Source of the DNA: Shouchella patagoniensis
Lineage (GTDB): Bacteria; Bacillota; Bacilli; Bacillales; Bacillaceae_D
Direction of reading: 5' to 3'
NCBI RefSeq assembly: GCF_002019705.1
Contig: NZ_KV917377.1
Span: forward strand, 1-64,000
DNA length: 64,000 bases
The notes under the pieces were generated by a model that was not told the DNA's origin, ran no database searches, and saw nothing but the letters and a program-made list of their open reading frames with translations. Positions 15,605 through 24,348 of this stretch are shown here, piece after piece; within the stretch, counting starts at the first letter, position 1; each line of letters begins with the position of its first letter. Position numbers and translations under genes: made by a program.

Positions 15605-15674
15605 TAGTACCCTTAGTATTCTATAGGTAGTACCCATAGGATTTCATAGGTACGTACCGCTAGGATTCTATAGG
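15605..15674. repeat. Three tandem 23-24-bp repeats (iteron-like)
   Basis: Copies at 15605-15627, 15628-15650 and 15651-15674 share TA(C)GTACC at the start and TAGGATTCTATAGG (with small changes) at the end. They follow the winged-helix gene immediately and are followed by AT-rich DNA (TTAACTATATTTATGTAACTA). Layout suggests binding sites for the 15158 product and a candidate origin. Confidence 0.7.
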
Positions 15675-15941
15675 TTAACTATATTTATGTAACTAGACTT
15701 ATTAACTAGATTTAAAGTAATTGCAGGACGTTTAAGAGAAAAGGGCAATTCGGGAAGAAAATCACTTCCCTCAGCTTGCGTCAAGAAGATCACTTTCCTT
15801 AGCCATAGAAGCCGCGAAAGATCTTAAATATAAAAGAAAGAGCGTCGCAGACAAGGGAAGGTTGGCCGCCCGCCGCCCGCGGTGCCGAATATTAAAAACG
15901 TGGCAGGGGACATTATTTAAAAATGAAAAGGAGTCGATAAG
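15675..15941. other. Non-coding region after the iteron-like repeats
   Basis: AT-rich at first, then a GGGAAG...CTTCCC hairpin (15752-15770), a purine-rich stretch, and a GC-rich patch (GCCGCCCGCCGCCCGCGG near 15866-15884). The end carries AAAAGGAG for the next gene. No credible reading frame. Confidence 0.5.
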
Positions 15942-16100
15942 ATGAAAATGAATAACGAGGTTATAAGACATGGTACAGCGATATCGAAGTGGTTAAAAGA
16001 AAATGCTAATCCTTATGTAGCAATTGTAATCACAGATGAGGGTGTGAGAATGACTTCTGTCGAGGATTTTTCACCTTTAACAGAAGTCGATAAGAATTAA
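15942..16100 (+). CDS. Small phage protein, unknown
   Basis: A 52-residue protein (opens MKMNNEVIRHGTAISKWLK) with AAAAGGAGTCGATAAG before ATG. It overlaps the KTSC-domain gene on the other strand by 4 bp at its 3' end. AT-rich relative to neighbours. Function unknown. Confidence 0.5.
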   Translation: MKMNNEVIRHGTAISKWLKENANPYVAIVITDEGVRMTSVEDFSPLTEVDKN

Positions 16101-16297
16101 ACACGGTTGTATGGATGTATTTTATCTAATCTAGATAGAGCAGAACCCAACGAAGATGAGTTCATGAAGTCTCGATATTCTGCTTCAGTGACGCCATGAT
16201 ATTGATATACAGCACCGTCTTTGAATTCAATTTCAAGAGTATTATTCGCCCAACCAACGCTCCGCATTCTGCTTGAAGAAACATACTGTCTTTGCAT
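16097..16297 (-). CDS. KTSC-domain protein
   Basis: A 66-residue protein that is essentially one KTSC domain: VSSSRMRSVGW, then LEIEFKDGAVYQYHGV, then a Ser-rich end (NSSSLGSAL). KTSC domains occur in phage and host small proteins and are thought to bind nucleic acid, sometimes beside lysyl-tRNA-synthetase-related domains. Transcribed leftwards against its neighbours, with GGGAGGTGAGACT before ATG, so it may be a lysogenic-stage gene. Confidence 0.8.
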   Translation of the reverse strand: MQRQYVSSSRMRSVGWANNTLEIEFKDGAVYQYHGVTEAEYRDFMNSSSLGSALSRLDKIHPYNRV

Positions 16298-16375
16298 AGT
16301 CTCACCTCCCTAGTATTATTTTACTACATTTCTTGATATATGGAAAATAAAAACTTATAGATTTATAGGCATAGA

Positions 16376-16408
16376 AAAACCGCCTGCTACTTGAACAAGC
16401 GGTTAATG
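16376..16408 (-). terminator. Terminator of the small basic gene
   Basis: On the minus strand AACCGC...GGCGGTT is followed by TTTTCTAT; it overlaps the stop codon of the 16387-16524 gene. Confidence 0.6.
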
Positions 16409-16524
16409 CTGCGATTGATAGGGCGTCTGACTGCGCGTCCCATTATGCGTTTATGATAACGTCCCTTACCGATCGATTTTACATCGCCACCGATTTGGAA
16501 AGCTTTCATGATAGCTCTAAACAT
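16387..16524 (-). CDS. Small very basic protein
   Basis: A 45-residue protein (opens MFRAIMKAFQIGGDVKSIGK) with about 13 Lys/Arg and an amphipathic N-terminus, preceded on the minus strand by AAGAAGGAGGCGGTTAAT. The strong ribosome binding site, terminator and codon use support a real gene although it is short. Leftward like the KTSC gene. Possibly nucleic-acid or membrane binding; not recognised. Confidence 0.6.
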   Translation of the reverse strand: MFRAIMKAFQIGGDVKSIGKGRYHKRIMGRAVRRPINRSINRLFK

Positions 16525-16598
16525 ATTAACCGCCTCCTTCTTAACTTTATTATACCGTAGAAAGAAAATAAAAACAATTCTGAAAGGGGATTTATTTA

Positions 16599-17006
16599 AT
16601 GGCTTTTAAGAAACTTAAGCCGGAGCATTATATTGCTATCGGTTATTTGTCGATGCCTAAAAAGGGTGGCAAGACAATGGAAGAAATTGCGGAAGAGTGT
16701 GAGGTGCACCGCGCAACTATTTACGATTGGCTGAAAGATCCGGTGTTCGAACGTGAGCTTAAACGGACAATCACACGGAACACCCTCGCTAGGTTACCGG
16801 AAGTACTCGAATCCATACCGGACCATATCATACGCGACGGCAATGCGGCTATGCTTAAGCACTTCTTACAGATGCACAGTATGCTATCGGAGCACCACGT
16901 CGTTACGGATACGCGGTCAGGCGATAGTACTAACGTAGATGCTGCGCGTGCTAAGGTCGAGGAGTTCCGTAAGCAACAGCAAGTTAAGGCGGAGGGTAAC
17001 GAGTAG
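16599..17006 (+). CDS. terS: Terminase small subunit (phBC6A51-type HTH)
   Basis: A 135-residue protein with an N-terminal helix-turn-helix (about residues 25-55, MEEIAEECEVHRATIYDWL) that recognises the packaging site, followed by a helical oligomerisation part. Matches the phBC6A51 family of small terminase subunits in Bacillus prophages. ATG follows AAAGGGGATTTATTTA. Unusually, about 900 bp separate it from the large subunit. Confidence 0.75.
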   Translation: MAFKKLKPEHYIAIGYLSMPKKGGKTMEEIAEECEVHRATIYDWLKDPVFERELKRTITRNTLARLPEVLESIPDHIIRDGNAAMLKHFLQMHSMLSEHHVVTDTRSGDSTNVDAARAKVEEFRKQQQVKAEGNE

Positions 17007-17125
17007 GCAGTTAGACTGTCGTGTATATACAAGTTGCGTACTATTATATAGGAAGGGACACGATACATCCCACGCGACACTACACTACAGCATAGGTATC
17101 TATACCTCTAGCACTACTGAAACAC

Positions 17126-17437
17126 TTGCAGCGCCTCAATTCTGTGGAGAGCTTTGAAACTTTTCGGCTTCTTTATACAAGATCTTATTCATTCAAGAAT
17201 AACTGGATCGAATTGGTAAACGTTAATCCTTCGCGGCTTTCTGCGATGTATAAACGATTGAATTTACCGAAGCAAAAGAACGAAGTGGAAAGCGTTGATT
17301 TATCAAGGTTTTGTAACCGCGTGAATTTGACAGAATGGGAAACCGTCAATTTCGTAGGTGAATTGTTATGCAAAATGTGTATGCGTTATTCATTCGCGAG
17401 GGGGTACCACGGGGGTCGGGGTGCGTATACCCTGTAG
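17126..17437 (+). CDS. Doubtful reading frame between the terminase genes
   Basis: An open frame of up to 103 codons (first start TTG at 17126, GTG at 17144) that ends with a Gly/Arg-rich tail. No ribosome binding site precedes either start. Codons after 17210 look moderately phage-like (GCG, CGC, TTA), so this may be a real small gene or the remains of one. Confidence 0.3.
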   Translation: MQRLNSVESFETFRLLYTRSYSFKNNWIELVNVNPSRLSAMYKRLNLPKQKNEVESVDLSRFCNRVNLTEWETVNFVGELLCKMCMRYSFARGYHGGRGAYTL

Positions 17438-17695
17438 CCTAGTGGTCACTAAATCCGAAAATCAAATTTAACGTTTGACTTTATCGTAGTAAAGCGCCTC
17501 CTCCTCGTAATTTCTACGCTTATCTACTCGTATCAATTTTACGCGGCTCAATCGCATGTTATTAGCCGTTTTATTCGCGATCGGGTATAAACGGTCTAGC
17601 TGCGTACAAACACGCTAATTACATGTAAATACGAAAGCAAACGAAGGCGTCCGCTTTGGGCGTCTTTTTTGCGTTATAAAAGGGAGGTTTTACGT
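17438..17695. other. Region before the Cys-rich gene, with terminator
   Basis: Holds a possible leftward 29-codon frame (17468-17557, no ribosome binding site) and a hairpin GGCGTCC...GGGCGTC with TTTTTT at 17646-17670, then AGGGAGG for the next gene. The fragment reading leftwards (DKRRNYEEEALYYDKVKR) looks protein-like but has no start signal. Confidence 0.4.
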
Positions 17696-17893
17696 ATGCT
17701 CGATTTATCAACGAACGACTGCATTAATAAACACGGACCCCTCACGAAACCCTGCGCCTGCGCCTCGGTATGCGCGTCCAAATACGGCGTAGCAGTTCGG
17801 AAATTACGCGCGGCGCCGGCTGACGTAAAGGAGCGGGAAGCCGCTATTCGAACGTGGCGCGAATTTATTGAACGGTACGCATCGAAAATATAA
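17696..17893 (+). CDS. Small Cys-rich phage protein
   Basis: A 65-residue protein with five Cys in the first 30 positions (C9, then PCACASVC), likely a metal site, and a basic helical C-terminus. ATG at 17696 is preferred to the upstream TTG at 17669 because AAAGGGAGG lies just before it. It directly precedes the large terminase gene, where some phages carry an HNH or accessory packaging protein; no HNH motif is present here. Confidence 0.6.
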   Translation: MLDLSTNDCINKHGPLTKPCACASVCASKYGVAVRKLRAAPADVKEREAAIRTWREFIERYASKI

Positions 17894-17926
17894 CGGAAAT
17901 AAATCGAAAGAAAGGAGGTCGTCGCC

Positions 17927-19717
17927 ATCGCATGGATTAAAGACGAGAACGGAGCTGGTCGTTGGGTAGACCGAAAGGAACGCGAAGAGATCATCGCAAC
18001 CTATGCGGAACTTATTGAATATATGCCCGCCAACGAATTAGACGATGAATCAGCGCTAGAACTAGCCAGCTATATCGACGAAAAAGAACGGCTTGAACGT
18101 ATACATCGCGCAGAGGTTGACTTACTTTACTTCGTGCATGAGTATTTCTCCGAGGTGCGAAATCCAGAAAATAGCGGTAACTGGGATGGGTTCGATATTG
18201 AGTCGCCAGAAGAAGCCGCGGAGTTCCACCGAGAGATCTGCGCCATTATAGACGAGGTTTCAAACGTTAAAACGAACGATAAAGTAGCCGTAGCAGCACC
18301 TCGCGGACATGGAAAAAGTTCGTATCTATCGAAAGGCGGTCCGCTAAGAGACGTTGTTTTTCGAAAACGAAAGTACATTATCATGATTTCCGAAACGGAT
18401 ACCGTAGCGAAAGCGAATCTCGATTGGTTGACGGGCCAGCTTAAGTATAATAAAAAGCTTCGAGAAGATTTTGGTGACATTCTCTCACCTAAGCAGCAAT
18501 TAAATGTGCGGGATAACGGAGAATCGTTTATCACGTGGGAAAGTGGCGTTAATAGTGAGGAGAAAAAATTACTAACGCTAGTAGAGACGTCCTCGACTAA
18601 TAAATCCTTGCGCGGCCGTAACTGGAACGGTACTCGACCGGATATGATTATATGTGATGACCTCGAAGATATTCGGTCGAACGCTAGTACTCCGGAGCAG
18701 CGCGCGAAGTTAAAGGATTGGTTTTCGCAGACGGTTATACCGCTAGGAGATCCGAAAGGCAAGAAAACGGCTTTCGTATACATGGGGACAATAGTTCATG
18801 CGGAATCAAACTTAAATAATGTTATTAAGCACCATCCTGACTTTAAATCAAGGCTATTTAAAGCCTTAATAGATGATCCAGACCGCGTGGACCTTTGGGA
18901 ACAATGCCGCGCTATTTTTGTCGACGCTGAAACACCAAAAGAAGAAAGAGCGGTTAAAGCATTAGATTTCTATAAGACAAACCGAAAAGAAATGGATAAA
19001 GGCGCGAAAGTATTATGGCCAGAAGTGCAACCACTGTGGAAATTAATGAAATGGAAATGGACGGAAGGCTCTAAGGCGTTCAATACGGAATACCAAAATA
19101 CTCCGTTAGACGAAGATTCGCAGATATTTGTACCGGCTAAATTTGCTTTGTTCAGTGAAGCGGACTTAATTCGAGAAGACGGGCGTCCTCTGAACCTAAG
19201 CTATTACGCTTTTTGGGACATAGCTACGGGGCGGAGTTCTAGAAGTGACTACAACGCTATAGTAACGGTTGCTAGAAATAATCGAACTGGCGTAATTTAT
19301 ACGATAGACGCGTGGGCTAAACGTTGCTCCTCGCATGAGGCGCTTAGGATGGCCGTCGAAAAGATTCGCGTGTACGAACATCGCATTTTTGCCGTTGAGA
19401 CGATCGGAGCTGGGCACGATATGCACCGGCAGCTCCGTGAGCGACTCTCACAGGAAGGGCTCTTAAGTAGGACGAGATTAAAACCGATTTCTCATCATAG
19501 CGCGAAAAAAGAAAAAAGAATAGAGTCACTAGAGCCGTTGACAGAAAACGGTTTTTTGCGTTTCATGGGCAGTCAACGTCTATTATTCGAACAACTAGAG
19601 CAGTTTCCAACTGGAACGTACGATGATTTACCGGATGCCCTAGCGGGCGCGGTCGATTTATCTGGCGGTGCTCGTCGATCTCGGCGCACTTCTGCTAGAA
19701 AACCGGGTAATTTATAG
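17927..19717 (+). CDS. terL: Terminase large subunit
   Basis: ATPase with Walker A PRGHGKSS and Walker B DMIICDDLED, then an RNase-H-like nuclease domain (YYAFWDIATG; DDLPDALAGA near the C-terminus). It packages DNA into proheads. The first ATG (18023) gives 564 residues but has no ribosome binding site, whereas AAAGGAGGT at 17911-17919 lies 7 bp before an in-frame ATC at 17927 that begins IAWIKDENGAGRWV; this would make 596 residues and use a rare start codon. No ATG, GTG or TTG occurs in frame between them. The extended start is inference. Confidence 0.88.
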   Translation: MAWIKDENGAGRWVDRKEREEIIATYAELIEYMPANELDDESALELASYIDEKERLERIHRAEVDLLYFVHEYFSEVRNPENSGNWDGFDIESPEEAAEFHREICAIIDEVSNVKTNDKVAVAAPRGHGKSSYLSKGGPLRDVVFRKRKYIIMISETDTVAKANLDWLTGQLKYNKKLREDFGDILSPKQQLNVRDNGESFITWESGVNSEEKKLLTLVETSSTNKSLRGRNWNGTRPDMIICDDLEDIRSNASTPEQRAKLKDWFSQTVIPLGDPKGKKTAFVYMGTIVHAESNLNNVIKHHPDFKSRLFKALIDDPDRVDLWEQCRAIFVDAETPKEERAVKALDFYKTNRKEMDKGAKVLWPEVQPLWKLMKWKWTEGSKAFNTEYQNTPLDEDSQIFVPAKFALFSEADLIREDGRPLNLSYYAFWDIATGRSSRSDYNAIVTVARNNRTGVIYTIDAWAKRCSSHEALRMAVEKIRVYEHRIFAVETIGAGHDMHRQLRERLSQEGLLSRTRLKPISHHSAKKEKRIESLEPLTENGFLRFMGSQRLLFEQLEQFPTGTYDDLPDALAGAVDLSGGARRSRRTSARKPGNL

Positions 19718-19728
19718 GAGGGATTAAG

Positions 19729-21234
19729 CTGAGTATTTTTAAAGAAGGCGAATATTTTCCGCCGGTAGAACACGAAGACCGTATAGAGCGCTATCGAATC
19801 AACGAGAAGTTATTTAAGGGTGATCACTACGATATATTCAAACAATTTAGTTATGACTATGAACAAATGAGCGAAGTTTACACCACTACAAACCTGCCCG
19901 GTCTAATATGCAGAAAGGCAGCCGACTTTCTTTTCGGAGATGCGCCGAGTTACTCTGCGGGTAGTACTGATTATGCCGAAGAACAAAAAGTTTTAGAGCG
20001 ACTAGTTGATAGTAACGATTTAAACCGCCAATGTTATGAATCGGCAGTATCCAACGCGTATAGAGGAGATGCTTTCTTTAAAGTGCGGTGGGGGCAAGAA
20101 TTTGAGGGTTTGGTCGAAAGTGGAAACGATCCATTTCGTATATTCATTGAATCACAAAATCCAACATACGTTTTTCCTCAATCTCTGCCGAGCAACAACA
20201 AAAAAATATTCGCGTATCACATTGCAATACCACGTTGCGTCGACGAGATAAACAGAGTATATATACTAGATGTTGAAACGCACTTACCCGGAAAGATAAC
20301 GTACGCTACTTTTGATATCTCCGTCCTTTCTACTTCTTCAACAGAGAATAAAGTTGTGCTTTGGAAGATTCAGAGAGAACTAAAAGACCCGAGAGAAGAC
20401 GTTATAACGGGCGTTCCTTTTCCTCTTGTTGTTCATATACCGAATAGCGCAGAAGTTGAATCTTGGGAAGGGGTAGACGACTTAAGTGAGCACATAAATT
20501 TATTTGAGCAGATTAATCGCCGACTATCTAAAATAGGATTAATTTTAGACAAGCACTCTGACCCCGCTATCGCTATACCTGATGGAATGTTAGGTGAGGA
20601 TGAAGATGGAAGCCCAATTTTTAATGTGGCAAGAGATAAAGCAATTGAAATCAGTAAAGATGAGATAATGCCTCAATATATTACTTGGAACGGGCAAATT
20701 GAATCTGCCTTCAAACACTTGGACTTATTAATCGATCAAGTACTAACAAACGCCGAACTACCACCAGTAGCACTAGGCAAAGGCAATAGCGGAACAAGCG
20801 GATCTTCTGGATCGGCTATTTTAGCGCGCATGAATACACTTATTGCCAAAATTAAGCGTAAGAGACAGTATTTTGAAGCCGGTTTAAAGCAGGTTCTATA
20901 TATTGCGCAACTCCTTGAGAAGGAACAGCTAGGAGACGCTGCAAACTATGAAGCCCGAAGACCTAAGATTATTTTCCGTGACGGTTTACCTACTGACGAA
21001 AAAGAAATGGCGGTTGTTAGTCAGATTAGAACCGCAGGTAGGGCAACTATCTCTATTAAGACGGTATTAATGGAAACATACGGAATGACGGAGGATAAAG
21101 CCGATTTAGAGATCGAGCGTATGCGTGCTGAAGAACAGATCTTCGACGGAGTTGTCCCGGCATTAACCGAAGGTGATCCATACGCGGCGGAACCCGTCGT
21201 TAAGAAAGCGGAGTTAGCAGATGACGCAATATAA
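19729..21234 (+). CDS. Portal protein (SPP1 gp6-like) with probable CTG start
   Basis: Forms the dodecameric gate for DNA entry. The C-terminal half shows the usual portal clip and stem features (GKGNSGTSGSSGSAIL, then a long basic helix). The first ATG (19867) gives 455 residues but no ribosome binding site; AGGAGGG at 19717-19723 precedes in-frame CTG at 19729, giving 501 residues and a typical portal N-terminus (opens MSIFKEGEYFPPVEHEDRIE). I therefore extend to CTG. The gene begins 11 bp after terL ends and overlaps the next by 14 bp. Confidence 0.88.
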   Translation: MSIFKEGEYFPPVEHEDRIERYRINEKLFKGDHYDIFKQFSYDYEQMSEVYTTTNLPGLICRKAADFLFGDAPSYSAGSTDYAEEQKVLERLVDSNDLNRQCYESAVSNAYRGDAFFKVRWGQEFEGLVESGNDPFRIFIESQNPTYVFPQSLPSNNKKIFAYHIAIPRCVDEINRVYILDVETHLPGKITYATFDISVLSTSSTENKVVLWKIQRELKDPREDVITGVPFPLVVHIPNSAEVESWEGVDDLSEHINLFEQINRRLSKIGLILDKHSDPAIAIPDGMLGEDEDGSPIFNVARDKAIEISKDEIMPQYITWNGQIESAFKHLDLLIDQVLTNAELPPVALGKGNSGTSGSSGSAILARMNTLIAKIKRKRQYFEAGLKQVLYIAQLLEKEQLGDAANYEARRPKIIFRDGLPTDEKEMAVVSQIRTAGRATISIKTVLMETYGMTEDKADLEIERMRAEEQIFDGVVPALTEGDPYAAEPVVKKAELADDAI

Positions 21235-22186
21235 TTCGCCGAAGCCTCGCTACAATGCGGAAGTCAACCGAATTAGATCCGCTTATCAGGCTGGGGCACA
21301 GAAAGTATTGCGCGAATTAGACCGTCTTGATGTATCGAATATGTCCCGTCAGCAATCCGTGGCAGCTCTCGCAAACATTACGCGAACTTTAAAGAAGCTT
21401 GATGCGGAAGGTCGTAAGTGGGCAGACGAGAATATTCCGTTAGCAGCGCAGCAAGGTATTGAGCGCGCCATTATAACGCTTGGTGAAGCGAAGTCTATTG
21501 ATGAAGCACGAAAACTCGCCAGTTTTAATCGACCAAACGAAAACATGGTAGCTGCGGCAATTTCAGATACGCAACAGTCTTTGTTAGCCGTTACGCAGAA
21601 TATCAATAGAAAAACGAGAACTGCTATACGATCCGTAACGGCAGAATCAATGCGAGAAAACATGGCAGCGGGAATAAACGGACGAAAAGGTATTAGATCG
21701 GACATTCTTTCGAAACTTCGACTAGAGCTGGGAGATTCATTAAACACGGGCATTATAGACGCGGGTGGTCGTCGTTGGAGTCCGACTCACTACGTTGATA
21801 TGGCAACTAGAACTAAACTTTTCGACGCTTATGACGAGGCTAATAGGAACGAAGGTATTATGCGCGGCGCTCTTTACGCAGTTATTTCGAGCCACGGCGC
21901 TATTGACGCTTGCAGATTCCATGAAGGATCTATCGTCAAACTTACGGCTGATGCTCCGGGACCTTACCCGACTATCGACGAGTTAAAAGCGTCCGGGCAG
22001 ATTTTTCATCCAAATTGCCGACATTCTTATTCTGTAATTCGCGATCCAATGCTACTGCCGGAGGATATTCGAAGACACGCCTTAGAGCAGGATAGTATAG
22101 CGAAGCAAGCTCTAGCAACTGGACAACGTAATCCTAATATAGACGACGATCTGTTTAACGCAGATAGTGGTCTTATTTTTATGTAA
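21221..22186 (+). CDS. Phage minor head protein (SPP1 gp7/Mu gpF-like)
   Basis: A 321-residue protein. The C-terminal domain carries DACRFHEGSIV and HPNCRHSYSV, the Cys/His motif of minor head proteins that bind the portal and are needed for head assembly or ejection. The N-terminal 200 residues are helical. Overlaps the portal gene by 14 bp. Confidence 0.82.
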   Translation: MTQYNSPKPRYNAEVNRIRSAYQAGAQKVLRELDRLDVSNMSRQQSVAALANITRTLKKLDAEGRKWADENIPLAAQQGIERAIITLGEAKSIDEARKLASFNRPNENMVAAAISDTQQSLLAVTQNINRKTRTAIRSVTAESMRENMAAGINGRKGIRSDILSKLRLELGDSLNTGIIDAGGRRWSPTHYVDMATRTKLFDAYDEANRNEGIMRGALYAVISSHGAIDACRFHEGSIVKLTADAPGPYPTIDELKASGQIFHPNCRHSYSVIRDPMLLPEDIRRHALEQDSIAKQALATGQRNPNIDDDLFNADSGLIFM

Positions 22187-22269
22187 TCATAAGGCCCAAA
22201 CGTTGAAGGCGTAAAAAGCTACGGTCAGTAACTTAATAGCCGACGGGCTTAAAACGGCGGAGGTATGAT

Positions 22270-22761
22270 ATGCCATTAGAAGAAACACAGGTAGAAAGTA
22301 CAGAGGTGACGGAAGTGGTGGACGAGCAAGTTACGGTTGAGGAACCGGGGAATAAACCAGACGAAACAAAAACGTTCACGCAAGAAGAAGTAAATGCGCT
22401 TATTGCTGATCGATTAAGCCGCGAGAAAAAGAAATTCGCTGACTATGAAGATATTAAAGCAAAAGCCGCACAGTTTGATGAGCATTCCGCGAAATCACAA
22501 GAATACGAGGGACTTCTTTCTACACTTATTGAGCAAAAGACAGAAGAACTACCAGAGAGTTTTCGCGAACTAATCCCATCTAATTTAGGGAAAAAGGAGC
22601 AATATGAATGGCTTGCTAAGGCAGTAAAAGCTAATGCGGCAAAAGTTAAATCAGAGACACCGATCGGGCAGTCTACTAACCCAAAAGCAGACAACATGCA
22701 AAGTATAGAAAACTTAAATCCTAATCAATTGTTGGCTCGGGGTTACGGGCAAAAGAAATAG
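22270..22761 (+). CDS. Scaffolding protein (DUF4355-type)
   Basis: A 163-residue acidic, helical protein. The segment FTQEEVNALIADRLSREKKK is the hallmark of DUF4355 scaffold proteins, which guide procapsid assembly and are then released. It lies directly before the capsid gene. ATG after GGCGGAGGTATGAT. Confidence 0.85.
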   Translation: MPLEETQVESTEVTEVVDEQVTVEEPGNKPDETKTFTQEEVNALIADRLSREKKKFADYEDIKAKAAQFDEHSAKSQEYEGLLSTLIEQKTEELPESFRELIPSNLGKKEQYEWLAKAVKANAAKVKSETPIGQSTNPKADNMQSIENLNPNQLLARGYGQKK

Positions 22762-22802
22762 AAATACACTTTTACTTACAAACACAAAGGGGAGATTAAT
22801 TA

Positions 22803-23711
22803 ATGGCACTTACATTAACAGAATCAGCAAAATTATCACAAGATACGCTTCAGCGTGGAGTAATTGAGACTTTCGCGCGTAGTTCTGCAATTTTGGAGCT
22901 TATGCCGTGGATGGACGTTCAGGGTAATGCTTACGCGTATAACCAAGAAGGGGTATTACCGGGCATCGGCTTTCGTGGGGTGAATGAAGGTTACGAAGAG
23001 TCTACTGGAATTATTAACCAAGCCTCTGAGAGTTTGGTAATTGCTGGTGGAGATTCAGACGTAGACCGCTTCTTAGTTCAAACTCGTTCAAATATCAATG
23101 ATGTTCGAGCTGTGCATGATGCGAAGAAAGTTAAAGCACTAGGCTTAGCAATTACTAATCAATTGTTCAATGGAGACACAGGTGTTACTCCTTTAGGCTT
23201 CGATGGTTTCAAAAAACGTATTACAGGCAATCAAAATATTCTTGCCGGAGAAGATGGCGGTCAATTAACTCAAGACATGCTCGATGAGCTTATCGATGCG
23301 GTAGAGGGCACACCGGATGCGTTGTTTGTTTCAAAATCAATGCGACGTCAAATGAATGCACTCTTACGCAGTTCATCTCATTATACGGACACAGCCGACA
23401 ACTTTGGTAACGCAGTAAAAGCGTACTACGGAGTTCCGGTTCGCACGATTGAACAAGACAACGAAGGTAAAGACATTCTTGGATTTAACGAAGTGACTGG
23501 CTCATCTGAAAATACGGGCTCAATCTATGCAGTTAAATTCGGTCCAGAGGAGTTCGTTTCTGGCCTTCAAAATGGCGGTATTAGTGTTCGCGACCTCGGT
23601 GAGTTAAACGAAAAGCCTGTTTATAGAACACGCGTCGAATGGTATACAGGCATGGCGGTATTCCACCCAAGAGCAGCAGCGCGCCTAAGCGGTATTCTTA
23701 AATCTCAATAA
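22803..23711 (+). CDS. Major capsid protein (HK97 fold)
   Basis: A 302-residue protein of the major capsid family found in Bacillus prophages, with conserved FLVQTRSNINDVRA (spine-helix region) and HPRAAARLSG at the C-terminus. No protease precedes it and no long cleaved delta domain is seen; a separate scaffold serves instead. ATG after AAAGGGGAGATTAATTA, the strongest initiation site in this operon. Confidence 0.85.
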   Translation: MALTLTESAKLSQDTLQRGVIETFARSSAILELMPWMDVQGNAYAYNQEGVLPGIGFRGVNEGYEESTGIINQASESLVIAGGDSDVDRFLVQTRSNINDVRAVHDAKKVKALGLAITNQLFNGDTGVTPLGFDGFKKRITGNQNILAGEDGGQLTQDMLDELIDAVEGTPDALFVSKSMRRQMNALLRSSSHYTDTADNFGNAVKAYYGVPVRTIEQDNEGKDILGFNEVTGSSENTGSIYAVKFGPEEFVSGLQNGGISVRDLGELNEKPVYRTRVEWYTGMAVFHPRAAARLSGILKSQ

Positions 23712-23730
23712 AATTAGGGGGGTAGGATTC

Positions 23731-23931
23731 TTGTTTAAAATCGCAACTCCTAATAAAACGTACTCCGGCGTCACTGCCGGAGTGTTATTTACAAATGGTA
23801 CAGGAGAAACAACAGACAAAAAAATTCTGAACCAACTTTTAAAAGAATACGGGTATGAGGACGTAACTAAGCCGGAGGATAAGCCTAAAAAAGCGTCATC
23901 TAAGCGCAAGTCTGCCTCCTCAAAAAAATAA
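23731..23931 (+). CDS. Small head-associated protein
   Basis: A 66-residue protein starting with TTG after AGGGGGGTAGG. N-terminal beta-type segment (YSGVTAGVLFTNG) and a Lys/Ser-rich tail (KKASSKRKSASSKK). Proteins of this form after the capsid gene are common in SPP1-like and related siphoviruses; role uncertain, possibly capsid decoration or DNA contact. Confidence 0.6.
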   Translation: MFKIATPNKTYSGVTAGVLFTNGTGETTDKKILNQLLKEYGYEDVTKPEDKPKKASSKRKSASSKK

Positions 23932-23943
23932 AGGAGGTACGAT

Positions 23944-24348
23944 ATGCCATTAGAACTCACCGCGGCAGATGAATATATTCAATTAAATGTATTAGATCGT
24001 GACGATTGGCAAGACGCTGACCAACAACAAAAAACGAGCTTTTTAAAAGTCTCTGAAACCACGTTAAAGCGTAAGTTCCGAAAGTACGACGTTCCAAATA
24101 CAGCTATTTATCATTTTGCTGCTTTATTGGCGTTAATTTACAATGATACGAATAAATTGCAGCAGCACGGGGTGGCGTCATTCTCTATTACGGGAGTGGC
24201 GTCTTTTACGTTTAAAGAGAATAACGTTAAAACTCCGGGAGGGATTGCGCCCTCTGAATTTATTACCGCAGACGTATATGAGTTAGTGGGCGAGGCTAAC
24301 GGAGTGGATTTGACCACACGCAGACGAGTCGGAAGGACGGTGATTTAG
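23944..24348 (+). CDS. Head-tail connector (adaptor) protein
   Basis: A 134-residue protein in the position of the SPP1 gp15/HK97 gp6 adaptor, with a helical N-terminal half (LTAADEYIQLNVL) and a beta-rich C-terminal half. It binds the portal on the outside. Its stop overlaps the next start (TAGTG). Confidence 0.7.
   Translation: MPLELTAADEYIQLNVLDRDDWQDADQQQKTSFLKVSETTLKRKFRKYDVPNTAIYHFAALLALIYNDTNKLQQHGVASFSITGVASFTFKENNVKTPGGIAPSEFITADVYELVGEANGVDLTTRRRVGRTVI

Noticed and set aside
16097-16524. Toxin-antitoxin pair made of the KTSC and small basic genes
   Set aside because: Both have their own signals and neither matches a known toxin or antitoxin; proximity alone is not enough.
17468-17557. 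Leftward 29-codon gene
   Set aside because: Protein-like residues but no start signal or ribosome binding site; kept only as a note in the region description.
18127-18783. Long 218-codon frame antisense to the large terminase
   Set aside because: Shadow of terL caused by its codon use; the sense frame carries the Walker motifs.
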